Positions 18,742 through 26,804 are shown, numbered from the stretch's first letter. The stretch is DNA of 39,871 nucleotides from Streptomyces sp. CB01881 (GCF_002953255.1 NZ_CP026498.1:5811825-5851695), one strand, 5' to 3'. The notes: generated by a model from the letters alone, not told the origin. Numbers and translations: made by a program.

Positions 18742-20397
18742 ATGGGCGCGTCCCAGCCCTCGACCGGCATGAGCACATCCGTCAGGGCCATGACGGCCGT
18801 GGCCCTGCTCGCCGGCTTCTACCTGTTCGCCCTCGGCATCCTCGCCGCGCTGGTGGCCGTCGACATCGGCCTGTACCAGGCCTCGGGGCAGCTGCGCCCG
18901 GCCCTGGTCAAGGTCTGGGCGCTCAGCGCCGTCGTCGGCTACCCGGTGGTCCGGGTGGTCTTCCTGACCCGCCGCCGCAAGGACGACGACGAGCTGCCCG
19001 GCGTGCCGGCCACCCGCGAGCAGCAGCCGGCGCTCTGGGCCCTGGTGGACCGGATCGCCGAGCAGACCGGCGTCCGCGGTCCGGCCGAGATCCGGCTGGT
19101 CCACCAGGTGAACGCGAGCGTCATGGAGGAGACCCGGCTGCTCGGCCTGCTCCCCGGCAAGCGCCACCTGCTGATCGGCGTCCCGCTGCTGATGGGGCTC
19201 ACCGAGGGCGAGCTGGAGGCCGTGCTGGCGCACGAGTTCGGCCACTACAGCAACCGGGACGTCCGCCTCGCGGGCGTCACCGTGGCCGGGCGCGCCGCCG
19301 TGCTGCACACCATCGGCGGGCTGCACGAGCGCGCCGACGCGCACCAGGCCAAGGAGAGCGCCAAGCTCCAGGCCAAGGCCGGGAAGCGCCTCGCCAAGGG
19401 CCGCAAGCCGTCCGGCGAGCAGGCCACCGGCGGCGTCGACCGGGCGCTGGCCAAGGTGTTCACCCTGTACGCCAAGCTGTTCTTCCGGATCTCCGAGGCG
19501 GTCGGCCGCCGCCAGGAGTACGCCGCCGACCTCACCGCCGCCCGGATCGCCGGCCGCGACGCCACCGCCGCGGCGCTGCGCAAGCTGCCGGTGCTCGACA
19601 GCGCCCAGGACTTCTACCTCGGCTCCTACGCCACCATCGGCTGGAGCACCGGCCTGCTCCCGCCCTCCGGCCAGGTGTACGGCGGCCTCGCCCACCTGCT
19701 GGCCGACCCGAAGCGCCGTCAGGAGCTGGCCGAGTACGCGCTCGAACTGCCCGAACACCGGCCCGACCCGTACGACTCGCACCCGCCGATCGACCGCCGG
19801 GTCGCCGCGATCGAGGCCCTGCCCGACGACGGCCGCGGCGTCGGCGCCGCCGGTCCGGCCTTCGGCCTGCTGCGCGAGGCCGAGCGCGTCCTCGCCGAGC
19901 TGGAGGTCGTCTCCCTGGTCCCCGAGGCCGCCGGCAAGAAGCGGGTCGAGTGGCCCGAGCTGGTGCACGAGGCGATGCTGGCCGACGCCCGTACGGAGGC
20001 CGGCCCGCTCTGCCGCGCCCTCACCGCGCTGGGCCTGCCGCCCACCGTCGACGGCGCGCTGGACGCGATCGACGCCGGGCGGACCGGGGCCCTCGTCGAC
20101 CGGCTGCCCAGGAGCGAGCAGGCGGCGGCCGCCACCGGGCGCGCCGCCCGCGAGCTGGCCCGCCCGTTCTTCCGCGCCGCGCTGTCCCGTCTCATCGCGG
20201 TCTCGCTGGCCGGGGCCGGCCTGGCCCACTGGGAGCTCTCCTGGTCCGGCCCGGCCACCCTGGCACTTCCCGGCGGCCTGACCGACCGGCTCGCCCCGGC
20301 CCTCGACGCCGCCTGCGCGGACGAGCCGGACACCGAGCCGCTGCGCGCGCTGCTCGCGGGCGCCGGCCTGCCGGCGGCCGCCGCGCCGACCGTCTGA
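18742..20397 (+). CDS. M48 family membrane zinc metallopeptidase
   Basis: A 551-aa protein. Two N-terminal helices (about 17-40 and 57-75) precede the protease domain with HEFGH at 164-168 (zinc ligands and Glu catalyst) and the third ligand Glu259 in RRQEYAADLTAARIAG. A Lys/Ala-rich insert (HQAKESAKLQAKAGKRLAKGRK, near 201-222) separates them. DSHPPIDRRVAAIEAL follows, then about 170 residues of unknown helical C-terminus. Related to HtpX/YfgC-type quality control of membrane proteins, but larger. GGGGAGG precedes ATG 18742. Likely an operon with the next gene (50-nt gap). Confidence 0.92.
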   Translation: MGASQPSTGMSTSVRAMTAVALLAGFYLFALGILAALVAVDIGLYQASGQLRPALVKVWALSAVVGYPVVRVVFLTRRRKDDDELPGVPATREQQPALWALVDRIAEQTGVRGPAEIRLVHQVNASVMEETRLLGLLPGKRHLLIGVPLLMGLTEGELEAVLAHEFGHYSNRDVRLAGVTVAGRAAVLHTIGGLHERADAHQAKESAKLQAKAGKRLAKGRKPSGEQATGGVDRALAKVFTLYAKLFFRISEAVGRRQEYAADLTAARIAGRDATAAALRKLPVLDSAQDFYLGSYATIGWSTGLLPPSGQVYGGLAHLLADPKRRQELAEYALELPEHRPDPYDSHPPIDRRVAAIEALPDDGRGVGAAGPAFGLLREAERVLAELEVVSLVPEAAGKKRVEWPELVHEAMLADARTEAGPLCRALTALGLPPTVDGALDAIDAGRTGALVDRLPRSEQAAAATGRAARELARPFFRAALSRLIAVSLAGAGLAHWELSWSGPATLALPGGLTDRLAPALDAACADEPDTEPLRALLAGAGLPAAAAPTV

Positions 20398-20447
20398 CCC
20401 GGCCGGTCCGGCACCCGGGCCGGCCTCCCGCACCACCCGGAGAACCC

Positions 20448-21515
20448 GTGATCTACCTCATCGTGTCCGTCGTCGTGCTGGCCGTGCTCGGCAAGCTCGC
20501 CGCCCCGTTCATCGGCAGGGTCCGGCGCGTCCTGCTCGCCGACGACGACTCCGCCCTCGCCGCCAAGCACGGCCTGGTGCCGCGCACCGGGCTGGTCGTC
20601 GACAGCCCCGAGCCGGACCCCCGGGCCGCGGCGGCGGTGGCCGCGGCCGCCGCCGGCGACTGGCGGCCCGCCGCCGCCCACCTCGCCGAGGGCGGCACCG
20701 ACTGGGACCTCCGCTGGAGCCGGCTCGGCCCGTTCCACGACCTCGCCGTCAAGGACGACGCCTGGCTGCAGGCCTGGCGCAAGGAGCAGCCGGAGAATCC
20801 GGACGCCGCCCTGCTGCACGCGCACGCCCTGACCGGGGTGGCCTGGGAGATCCGGAGCTCCGCCTTCGCCAAGGACGTCTCCGCCGAGCAGTTCGCCGCG
20901 TTCCACCGGGTGCTCGACGACGCCGAGCGCGCCTCGGAGCGGGCCGCCGAACTCGCCCCGGCCGGCGACCCCAACCCGTACGTGGTGCGGCTCGCCGTCG
21001 CCATGGGCCTGGGCTGGGACAACGAGCGCTACCGGGCGCTCTGGGCCGAGCTGGCCTCCCGGGCGCCGCACCACTGGGCCGGGCACGCCCGCGCCCTGCA
21101 GTACTGGTGCGAGAAGTGGCACGGCAGCCACGAGCAGATGCACGCCTTCGTCGACGCCTCGCTCGCCACCGCACCGCCCGTCAGCATGCTGAGCGTGTTC
21201 AAGCTGGAGGCCTTCGTCGAGCAGTTCAGCCGCGAGGGCCGCAAGGACTCCGCCTACCGCGCGGCACCGGTCCAGCAGGCGCTGGAGCAGCTGCTGGCCG
21301 ACATCGCCGCCGCCCCGGCCGACCACCACCGGCTCCCGGTGGCCCGCAGCTGGGCCGCCATGGTGCTGGTCGACTCCGGCCGCGCCGCCGAGGCCCTGCC
21401 GCACTTCCGGGCGCTCGGCCGGGACGTCGTCTCCCCGTGGACGTCGTACTTCCGCGACCCGGTCGAGGGCTTCGCCCAGGCCCGGGTGGCGGCCGCCATG
21501 GCCACCAAGGCCTGA
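20448..21515 (+). CDS. Uncharacterised helical protein with N-terminal membrane anchor, partner of M48 protease
   Basis: A 355-aa product. It has an N-terminal hydrophobic helix (IYLIVSVVVLAVLGKLAAPFI), then a soluble, mostly helical region rich in Ala and Trp that reads like tetratricopeptide-like pairs. Examples are GDWRPAAAHLAEGG, LAVAMGLGWDNERYRALWAELASRAPHHW and GRAAEALPHFRALGRD. It slightly recalls DUF4034-type proteins, but I would not assign that firmly. GTG 20448 follows CCGGAG with 5-nt spacing. The close downstream position suggests it assists or is controlled by the protease. Confidence 0.85.
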   Translation: MIYLIVSVVVLAVLGKLAAPFIGRVRRVLLADDDSALAAKHGLVPRTGLVVDSPEPDPRAAAAVAAAAAGDWRPAAAHLAEGGTDWDLRWSRLGPFHDLAVKDDAWLQAWRKEQPENPDAALLHAHALTGVAWEIRSSAFAKDVSAEQFAAFHRVLDDAERASERAAELAPAGDPNPYVVRLAVAMGLGWDNERYRALWAELASRAPHHWAGHARALQYWCEKWHGSHEQMHAFVDASLATAPPVSMLSVFKLEAFVEQFSREGRKDSAYRAAPVQQALEQLLADIAAAPADHHRLPVARSWAAMVLVDSGRAAEALPHFRALGRDVVSPWTSYFRDPVEGFAQARVAAAMATKA

Positions 21516-21544
21516 CGCCCGGGCACCCGGCACCGCCGGGCACC

Positions 21545-21585
21545 CGCCGACGGCCGCTCCCGGAATCCGGGGGCGGCCGTCGGCG
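21545..21585. terminator. Long hairpin downstream of the M48 operon
   Basis: Outer arms of 13 bp (21545-21557 and 21573-21585) and an inner CCCGG-AAT-CCGGG, joined by one G-T pair, make an almost continuous stem with a 3-nt loop. It separates the M48 unit from msrA. No T-tract. Confidence 0.75.
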
Positions 21586-21626
21586 TTGCACCCTGCGCCA
21601 CCCTTCCCGACCCGCTGGAGCTGGCC

Positions 21627-22295
21627 GTGCTGTTCAACCGCCACAAGACCTCGCCCGTCCCCGCCGACCAGGCGCTGCCCGGCCGTGAGACGCCGGCCTT
21701 CACCCTGCGCGAGCCGCACACCGTGCTCGGCCACCCGCTCACCGGGCCCTACCCGGAGGGGCTGGAGGTGGCCGACTTCGGGCTGGGCTGCTTCTGGGGC
21801 GCCGAGCGGACGTTCTGGCGCCTGCCCGGCGTCTGGACGACGCTGGTCGGCTACCAGGGCGGGCACACCCCCAACCCGACGTACGAGGAGGTGTGCAGCG
21901 GGCGGACCGGGCACACCGAGGCGGTCCGGGTCGTCTACGACCCGGACGTGATCCCGTACGAGCGGCTGCTGAAGACCTTCTGGGAGGCGCACGACCCGAC
22001 CCAGGGCAACCGGCAGGGCAACGACGTCGGCACCCAGTACCGCTCCGCCGTCTACACCCACTCGCCGGCCCAGGCGGCGGCCGCCGTCGCCACCCGGGAC
22101 GCCTTCCAGCCCGCCCTGACCGCGCTCGGCCTGGGCCAGGTCACCACCGAGATCGCCCCGGCCGGTCCCTTCTACCCGGCCGAGCCGTACCACCAGCAGT
22201 ACCTGTCCGACGCCAAGAACCCGAACGGCTACTGCGGCCTCGGCGGCACGGGGGCCAGTTGCCCGATCGGGGTCGCCCGCACCTCGCAGGGCTGA
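21627..22295 (+). CDS. msrA: Peptide methionine sulfoxide reductase MsrA
   Basis: Reduces methionine-S-sulfoxide in proteins or free Met. The 222-aa protein has catalytic Cys55 in [13 protein letters not shown], the conserved [28 protein letters not shown] block, [11 protein letters not shown] and EPYHQQYL. Resolving cysteines sit in the C-terminal [16 protein letters not shown] 45-residue N-terminal extension precedes the core, as usual for streptomycetes. GTG 21627 has GGAG upstream. It is flanked by strong hairpins on both sides, so it is probably monocistronic. Confidence 0.96.
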   Translation: MLFNRHKTSPVPADQALPGRETPAFTLREPHTVLGHPLTGPYPEGLEVADFGLGCFWGAERTFWRLPGVWTTLVGYQGGHTPNPTYEEVCSGRTGHTEAVRVVYDPDVIPYERLLKTFWEAHDPTQGNRQGNDVGTQYRSAVYTHSPAQAAAAVATRDAFQPALTALGLGQVTTEIAPAGPFYPAEPYHQQYLSDAKNPNGYCGLGGTGASCPIGVARTSQG

Positions 22296-22342
22296 GCGCC
22301 GCGCGGCCGGCCCCGGCCGCGCGCAGACTGGAAGGACCAGCC

Positions 22343-22383
22343 GGCCGGCCCCCGTCACCGAGTTCTGGTGACGGGGGCCGGCC
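22343..22383. terminator. 17-bp perfect hairpin after msrA
   Basis: The arms 22343-22359 and 22367-22383 are perfect reverse complements with a 7-nt loop, 47 nt after the msrA stop and 18 nt before the cupin start. TGTTCC follows. Confidence 0.75.
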
Positions 22384-22401
22384 CTGTTCCGAGGAGGACC
22401 G

Positions 22402-22750
22402 ATGGCCGGCCTCATCCGCAAGAACTTCGACGACCAGGCCGAGGAGGTCCGCCCCTTCGAGGCGGGCACGGGCGAGCTGCGCCTGGTCAACCTGGAGGGC
22501 GGCGCCGTCGGACGGGCGGTCTTCCAGCCCGGCTGGCGGTGGTCGCAGCACATCAAGCCGATCGCCGGAACCGACAGCTGCCAGGCCTCCCACCTGGGGT
22601 ACGTGATCTCCGGGCGGATGAAGATCGTGATGGACGACGGCGAGGAGGCCGAGTTCGGCCTGCCCGCCCGGCCACGACGCCTGGGTGGTGGGCGACGAGC
22701 CCTGTGTCGCCCTCGACTGGCAGGGCTTCGTCGACTACGCCAAGCGCTGA
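22402..22750 (+). pseudogene. Cupin-domain protein gene disrupted by a frameshift/deletion
   Basis: The first 86 codons encode a normal cupin start: LIRKNFDDQAEEVRPFEAGTGELRLVNL, FQPGWRWSQHIKP, TDSCQASHLGYVISGRMKIVMDDGEEAEFG. After GGC at 22657-22659 the frame is lost. The expected continuation, PPGHDAWVVGDEPCVALDWQGFVDYAKR and a stop, is read in the +1 frame from 22661 to 22750. About 6-7 residues usually found between FG and PPGHD (the PGD turn) are missing, so a deletion of about 17 nt rather than a one-base error fits best. The uncorrected frame runs on as Arg-rich nonsense past 22750. GAGGAGG precedes the ATG, so it was functional recently or is a sequencing error. Confidence 0.8.
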
Positions 22751-22784
22751 ACCGGCCCGCGGCCGGGGCACCCGCCGCAGGCCC

Positions 22785-23279
22785 TCAGGCGCCGCGGCGG
22801 ACCTCGTGCATGAAGCAGCCGAAGTGCAGCGCGCGGACGTGCACCACGGCCACCTCCGGGTCGGCGAGCAGCGCGGCGGCGCCCGCCTCGGCGGTCTCGG
22901 GGGTGACGGTCACGCCGCCCAGGATGTGCCCGCGCCGGTCGTACGCGCGCAGCACCCGGTCGCCGGCGTGGAACGCGGCCGGCCAGGCCGCCCCCGTGCC
23001 GGGGCACGCGCCGTCGTGCACGAAGACCGGGCCGACCTCGTCGTACGGGCCCGGGTCGGCCCCGGTCTCGGCGGCCCAGCGGCGGAGCGGGGCGTAGCCG
23101 ACGAGGGCGATCCGGTCGCCGGGCAGAGCCCGGGTGAGGCAGCACCGCAGCGGGGCGCCGCCGGTCTCGTCGGTCGAGCGCACGGGCGGGCGCCCCGCGT
23201 CGTCGCGCACCAGCAGGGTGCGGTGGACGGCCGGGTCGATCGGGCGGACGGCCGGGGCAGGCGTGGTGGTTGTCGTCAT
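22785..23279 (-). CDS. DUF1203 family protein
   Basis: A 164-aa cytosolic protein. Features typical of DUF1203 are CCLTRALPGDRIALVGYAPL, YDEVGPVFVHDGAC, FHAGDRVLRAYDRRGHILGG, and the end block VHVRALHFGCFMHEVRR. Function unknown. An N-terminal Thr run (MTTTTTP) precedes it. It converges with the broken cupin gene, 34 nt away, with a short CCGGCC-CGC-GGCCGG hairpin (22752-22766) between them. Confidence 0.88.
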   Translation of the reverse strand: MTTTTTPAPAVRPIDPAVHRTLLVRDDAGRPPVRSTDETGGAPLRCCLTRALPGDRIALVGYAPLRRWAAETGADPGPYDEVGPVFVHDGACPGTGAAWPAAFHAGDRVLRAYDRRGHILGGVTVTPETAEAGAAALLADPEVAVVHVRALHFGCFMHEVRRGA

Positions 23280-23323
23280 ACGGTCCACCCTGCCGCCCGG
23301 ACCGCGCCGGGTCCGGCGGGTTT

Positions 23324-23379
23324 CGGCCGTCGCGTTCGGGAGCGGCGCAGCGCCCGGGTCCCGGCCGTCGCGTTCGGGA
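23324..23379. repeat. Two perfect 18-nt direct repeats upstream of DUF1203
   Basis: CGGCCGTCGCGTTCGGGA occurs at 23324-23341 and 23362-23379, spaced 38 nt. They lie between the DUF1203 start and the end of the next upstream minus-strand gene, so they may hold a regulator site or be an intergenic duplication. Confidence 0.8.
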
Positions 23380-23401
23380 ACGCCGTCACCCGCCGGGATC
23401 G

Positions 23402-24205
23402 CTACAGCCGGGCCGGGGCCTTCTCCTGGGCGCCGTCCGCGCCCCGCCCGGGGAGCTCGGCCAACAGCCTGCCCTCGGCGTCGTAGGCGGCGAGGGCAGG
23501 GCTGCTGGGCCGGCCGTCCTGGAGCCAGGGCATGCCCGGAAGCACCGCGTAGAAGGCCGTCCAGTCCTTCATGCCGGGGGTGGTCACCAAGGTGGCGACG
23601 GTCGGCTTCCCGCCCACGAAGGCGACGATCCTGGCCGGCTGCGGGCCCAGGTAGAAGCTGGCCACGAGGCTGCGGTCGCGGCCGAACGTGCCCTGGCCGT
23701 AGATGCTGGGCCTGTCGTGCTCCAGGTTGTCGCTGGTGACGTCCCGGCAGCCCGTTCCGTTGCCCCAGGTGCCGGAGACGTCGCGGTACTCGTCGCACTT
23801 CTCCCTGGCGGTCACCCAGATCCGGGCGCCGTCGGCGAACTCGACCTTCTCGCCGGCGGCCACCTGCCGGACCGGGGAGAGCGGCAGCGCCGTGGTGCCG
23901 GGCGTGGGCGCGGCGGTCGGCGTGGACGCCGCAGCCGCACCGGGCACGGGGCCCGCCGACGGTGTCAGCGCCGCGCCGGCGGCCCCCGCCACCCCGCCGG
24001 TCTGCCGGGCGCTGCCGACCGTGACCGCCGTGACGCCGCAGACCAGCGCCACGGCCAGGGCCGCCGCCCCCGCTCCCGCCGCCCGCCGGCCCCGGCGGCG
24101 GCGGGCCCGGGCGATGATCGGCCCGGGCGCCAGCCCGGCCGTCCCGCGTTCCTGCTCCATCAGCTCACCGAGCCGCTTCTCGACGCTCATGCCGTCACCG
24201 CTCAC
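23402..24205 (-). CDS. Single-pass membrane partner of the ECF sigma factor, putative anti-sigma or regulator
   Basis: A 267-aa product. The first about 40 residues are cytosolic (MSVEKRLGELMEQERG), followed by RARRRRGRR and one helix (about 45-65). An Ala/Pro/Thr-rich linker then leads to an exported domain with two Cys (REKCDEYRDVSG and GTGCRDVTSDN). No HxxxCxxC zinc motif is present, so it is not a ZAS-type anti-sigma. The GTG at 24205 overlaps the sigma stop by 4 nt (GTGA) with GAGG upstream; ATG 24190 is an alternative. Tight coupling supports a regulatory partner role (inference). Confidence 0.82.
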   Translation of the reverse strand: MSGDGMSVEKRLGELMEQERGTAGLAPGPIIARARRRRGRRAAGAGAAALAVALVCGVTAVTVGSARQTGGVAGAAGAALTPSAGPVPGAAAASTPTAAPTPGTTALPLSPVRQVAAGEKVEFADGARIWVTAREKCDEYRDVSGTWGNGTGCRDVTSDNLEHDRPSIYGQGTFGRDRSLVASFYLGPQPARIVAFVGGKPTVATLVTTPGMKDWTAFYAVLPGMPWLQDGRPSSPALAAYDAEGRLLAELPGRGADGAQEKAPARL

Positions 24206-24756
24206 ACCGTCACCTCGACGTTCCTCGGGTTCGGACCCGCCGTACCGCCCTCGCGGTCGGCGAGTTCTGGCAGTGCGCGCAGCTTCGACAGCGCCCGGTG
24301 GAGCGTGCTCTTGACCGTGCCGGGGGCGATGCCCAGTTCGGCGGCGGTCTCGGCCTCGCTGAGGTCCCCGTAGTAGCGCAGCACCACGACCGCCCGCTCC
24401 CGCCGGGTGAGGGTGGCCAACGCCTGGTGCAACAGGGCCTGTTGGGCCTGTCGTTCGGCGAGGTCCTCGCGGCCGGGCCGCTCGGGCGTGTGGTCGGTCG
24501 GCAGTTCCCGGTTGCGCAGCCGCCGCCACCAGTCGCGGTGCTGGTTGACCACGATCCGCCGGACGTACGCGGTCGGGTCGTCGGCGGTGATCCGGTGCCA
24601 GTGCAGGTAGGCGCGTTCCAGCGCGGACTGCACGATGTCCCGGGCCCGGTGCGGGTCGCCGGTCAACAGCTCGGCCAGCCTGATGAGTTGTCCGCTGTTA
24701 CCGATGACGAACGCACTGAACTCGGCGTCCTGGCGCTGTCTCTGCTCGCGTTTCAC
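24202..24756 (-). CDS. SigE-family ECF RNA polymerase sigma factor
   Basis: A 184-aa sigma factor. Region 2 is DAEFSAFVIGNSGQLIRLAELLTGDPHRARDIVQSALERAYLHWHRI followed by DDPTAYVRRIVVNQHRDWWRR. Region 4 is ALATLTRRERAVVVLRYYGDLSEAETAAELGIAPGTVKSTLHRALSKLR. This pattern matches the actinobacterial SigE-like ECF group. GTG 24756 has GGGAGG just upstream; a 36-residue upstream extension is unlikely. The downstream partner gene overlaps by 4 nt. A GGAAAC on the minus strand about 65 nt upstream could be an ECF-type -35 (weak). Confidence 0.92.
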   Translation of the reverse strand: MKREQRQRQDAEFSAFVIGNSGQLIRLAELLTGDPHRARDIVQSALERAYLHWHRITADDPTAYVRRIVVNQHRDWWRRLRNRELPTDHTPERPGREDLAERQAQQALLHQALATLTRRERAVVVLRYYGDLSEAETAAELGIAPGTVKSTLHRALSKLRALPELADREGGTAGPNPRNVEVTV

Positions 24757-24852
24757 ACCCTCCCGACTCCTCGGGCGGGCCCTGGGGTTCTGTCCGTCCG
24801 AAGAGAATTTTCCGAGACGAGTTTCCGGGGAGCGGACCCGGTCGCCCGGGAC

Positions 24853-24917
24853 CGGGCTCACCACCGAAGCGCGGGCTCACCGCCCAAGGGCGGGCTCACC
24901 ACTGGAGGGCGGGCTCA
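24853..24917. repeat. 19-bp tandem repeat, four iterations, ending in the L,D-transpeptidase stop codon
   Basis: CGGGCTCA recurs at 24853, 24872, 24891 and 24910 with exactly 19-nt period; the first three units also share ACC after it. The last copy includes TCA at 24915-24917, the complement of the transpeptidase stop. Units 2-3 contain CCGCCC-AA-GGGCGG, a small hairpin. It fills most of the 158-nt gap before the sigma gene. Confidence 0.88.
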
Positions 24918-26225
24918 GTGCGCGCTGCCCGCCTTCCACGCGGCCCAGCCGAGGTTCCAGCCGTTGAGGCCGTTGGACGGCTCGACGGTCTTGTCCCCGG
25001 AGTTCACTACCTCGACCACGTCGCCGATCATCGAGCTCCGGTAGAACTTGTAGCCGTCCGCGCCCTGGTCCTGGCCGCCCTGGGCGTCCTTCAGGCCGAC
25101 GCAGCCGTGGCTGGTGTTCTGGCCGCCGAAGATCGACGCCGGGGACCAGTAGTTGCCGTGGATGAAGGTGCCGGAGGTGGTCAGCCGCTGGGCGTGCGGC
25201 ACGTCGGCGATGTCGTACTCACTGCCGAGGTTGACGGTCTGGGAGTTCATCCGGGTCTGCTGGAACTGCTCGGAGATGACCATCCTGCCGCCCCAGGTGC
25301 GGTGCTCGGGGGCGCCACCGGAGATCTTGTACACCGCGCTGACCTGGCCGTCGGTGGTGACGGTGAGCGTCTTGGCGGCGAGGTCCGCGACGCTGGTCTG
25401 CGCGCGGCCGACGGTGAAGCGGACGTCCTTGGACTGGGTCCCGTAGACGCCCTTCGCCCCCTGCACGTCCTTGAGCCGGAGCTTGACGGTGACCTTGGTG
25501 CCCTTGGCCCAGTATTCCTGCGGCCGGAAGTCGAGGCGGGTGCTGGAGAACCAGTGCCCGACGATCTCGACGCCCGGCTCGGCTATGACGGTGATCGCCT
25601 GCTGGACGGCCTTGCGGTCGGTGACCGGCTTGCTGAAGTTGATCGAGACCGGCATGCCGACGCCGACGGTGGAGCCGTCCTCGGGCGTGAAGTAGCCGAC
25701 GAAGGTGTTGGCGGGCGTCGCCGTGGTGAAGGTGGCGTTGGCGTCCGCCTCCAGCTTGTCCTTGTCGGTGGCCGAGGCGGTGACGGTGTACTTGGTGCCG
25801 CTGGCCGGTGCGGCGGCGGAGGTCCAGCTGGTGCCGTCCGCGGAGAGCTCGCCGGCCAGGGCCTTGCCGGTGGCGTCGGTGACCTTGACCGTACCGAGGG
25901 TGCCGCCGGCGACGGCGACCCTCACCGGGTCGCTGAAGCTGGCCGCGGTGGCGCCGTCGGCGGGGGTGACCGTGATGACGGCGACCGAGGTCTTCGGCGA
26001 GCTGCTCGCAGCGGTGCTCGCCCCGCCGGTCCCGGCTCCCGCGTCGTTGCCCGCTCCCGCGCCGTTGCCCGGAGAGGCCCCGCCCCCGGCGTTGCCGCCC
26101 TCGCCGCCCTTGGTGTCGTTGCAGGCCGCCAGCAGCAGGACCGGCGCACCGATCAGGCCGGCCAGCACGCCGCGCCGCGTCCAGCTGCCTCCGCCTGCCC
26201 GCCCCTGACCGTCCCGTGCCGTCAC
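24915..26225 (-). CDS. L,D-transpeptidase lipoprotein with Ig-like domains
   Basis: A 436-aa exported lipoprotein. The signal TRRGVLAGLIGAPVLLLAAC has a lipobox (LAAC) and a twin-Arg, suggesting Tat export. After a Gly-rich linker come two Ig-like domains (about 70-260). The YkuD catalytic domain follows, with GTFIHGNYWSPASIF and SHGCVGLKDAQGG, giving catalytic Cys and His. It makes 3-3 cross-links between meso-/LL-diaminopimelate residues in peptidoglycan. Start GTG 26225 follows GGGAGA; a longer reading lacks a ribosome site. The sigma/partner pair lies 158 nt downstream on the same strand. Confidence 0.94.
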   Translation of the reverse strand: MTARDGQGRAGGGSWTRRGVLAGLIGAPVLLLAACNDTKGGEGGNAGGGASPGNGAGAGNDAGAGTGGASTAASSSPKTSVAVITVTPADGATAASFSDPVRVAVAGGTLGTVKVTDATGKALAGELSADGTSWTSAAAPASGTKYTVTASATDKDKLEADANATFTTATPANTFVGYFTPEDGSTVGVGMPVSINFSKPVTDRKAVQQAITVIAEPGVEIVGHWFSSTRLDFRPQEYWAKGTKVTVKLRLKDVQGAKGVYGTQSKDVRFTVGRAQTSVADLAAKTLTVTTDGQVSAVYKISGGAPEHRTWGGRMVISEQFQQTRMNSQTVNLGSEYDIADVPHAQRLTTSGTFIHGNYWSPASIFGGQNTSHGCVGLKDAQGGQDQGADGYKFYRSSMIGDVVEVVNSGDKTVEPSNGLNGWNLGWAAWKAGSAH

Positions 26226-26420
26226 GTCGCGTTCTCCCTGCTGATCATCCCGGGCATTACGGATACAGAAACGCAAACTGCCCTTCCACGGTTCCACCAT
26301 CAACGGAGATCGATCGTATGAGATGGCCCAACTTCCCACCAAATATGGACAAAACGCCCGGCCTGCGGGGAGCAGACCGGGCGGTCACCAACCGTGACGG
26401 AGCTGGGAGAGGCGGGGCGA

Positions 26421-26759
26421 CTACTCGGCGGGCTCTTCCACCGTGTACTCGTCCCAGCCCTCGCCCTCGGGGTCGAACTCGGTCTGCGCGGACTCCCAGG
26501 TCGCCGAGGCGAGCTCCACGCCCGGGACGTCGCCGAGCAGGGCGACCGGGTCGATGAAGTGGGCGAGCGAACCCGACGGGTCCACGTCGATCGCCTCGAC
26601 GGACTGGGCGCGCTCCTCGTCGTCGAGGTACTCGTCGTCGGCCACCTGCTTCAGGGCGGCCGCCTTGAGGGCGCCCTCGTCGGTGATCTCGGCGATGAGC
26701 TCGATGCTGAGCCGGACGTAGCGCGGGGCGTCCTGGCCGGTCGTTTCAGTGCTGGTCAT
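26421..26759 (-). CDS. Small acidic cytosolic protein of unknown function
   Basis: A 112-aa, strongly acidic protein: YVRLSIELIAEITDEGALKAAALKQVADDEYLDDEERAQSVEAIDVDPSG, then IDPVALLGDVPGVELASATWESAQTEFDPEGEGWDEYTVEE. No family recognised. No Shine-Dalgarno precedes ATG 26759, but TACGCT lies 7 nt upstream, so it may be read from a leaderless mRNA. The 195-nt gap to the transpeptidase start (26226-26420) contains a more AT-rich patch near 26250-26350, probably the transpeptidase promoter. Confidence 0.8.
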   Translation of the reverse strand: MTSTETTGQDAPRYVRLSIELIAEITDEGALKAAALKQVADDEYLDDEERAQSVEAIDVDPSGSLAHFIDPVALLGDVPGVELASATWESAQTEFDPEGEGWDEYTVEEPAE

Positions 26760-26766
26760 GCGTGCG

Positions 26767-26772
26767 AGCGTA
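26767..26772 (-). promoter_or_regulatory. Possible -10 element giving a leaderless transcript
   Basis: On the minus strand TACGCT (TAnnnT) is followed by 7 nt and then the ATG at 26759, which itself lacks a ribosome-binding site. This is the spacing expected for leaderless mRNAs in actinobacteria. No clear -35. Confidence 0.4.
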
Positions 26773-26804
26773 CGGGAAACGGGCACCGGAGCCGGACACC
26801 GGAA

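Noticed and set aside
22640..22680. Programmed frameshift in the cupin gene
   Set aside because: No slippery heptamer or structured stimulator is seen, and the conserved PGD residues are missing, which fits deletion.
24853..24917. Possible CRISPR-like array from the 19-bp repeats
   Set aside because: Units are directly adjacent with no spacers and no cas gene is near.
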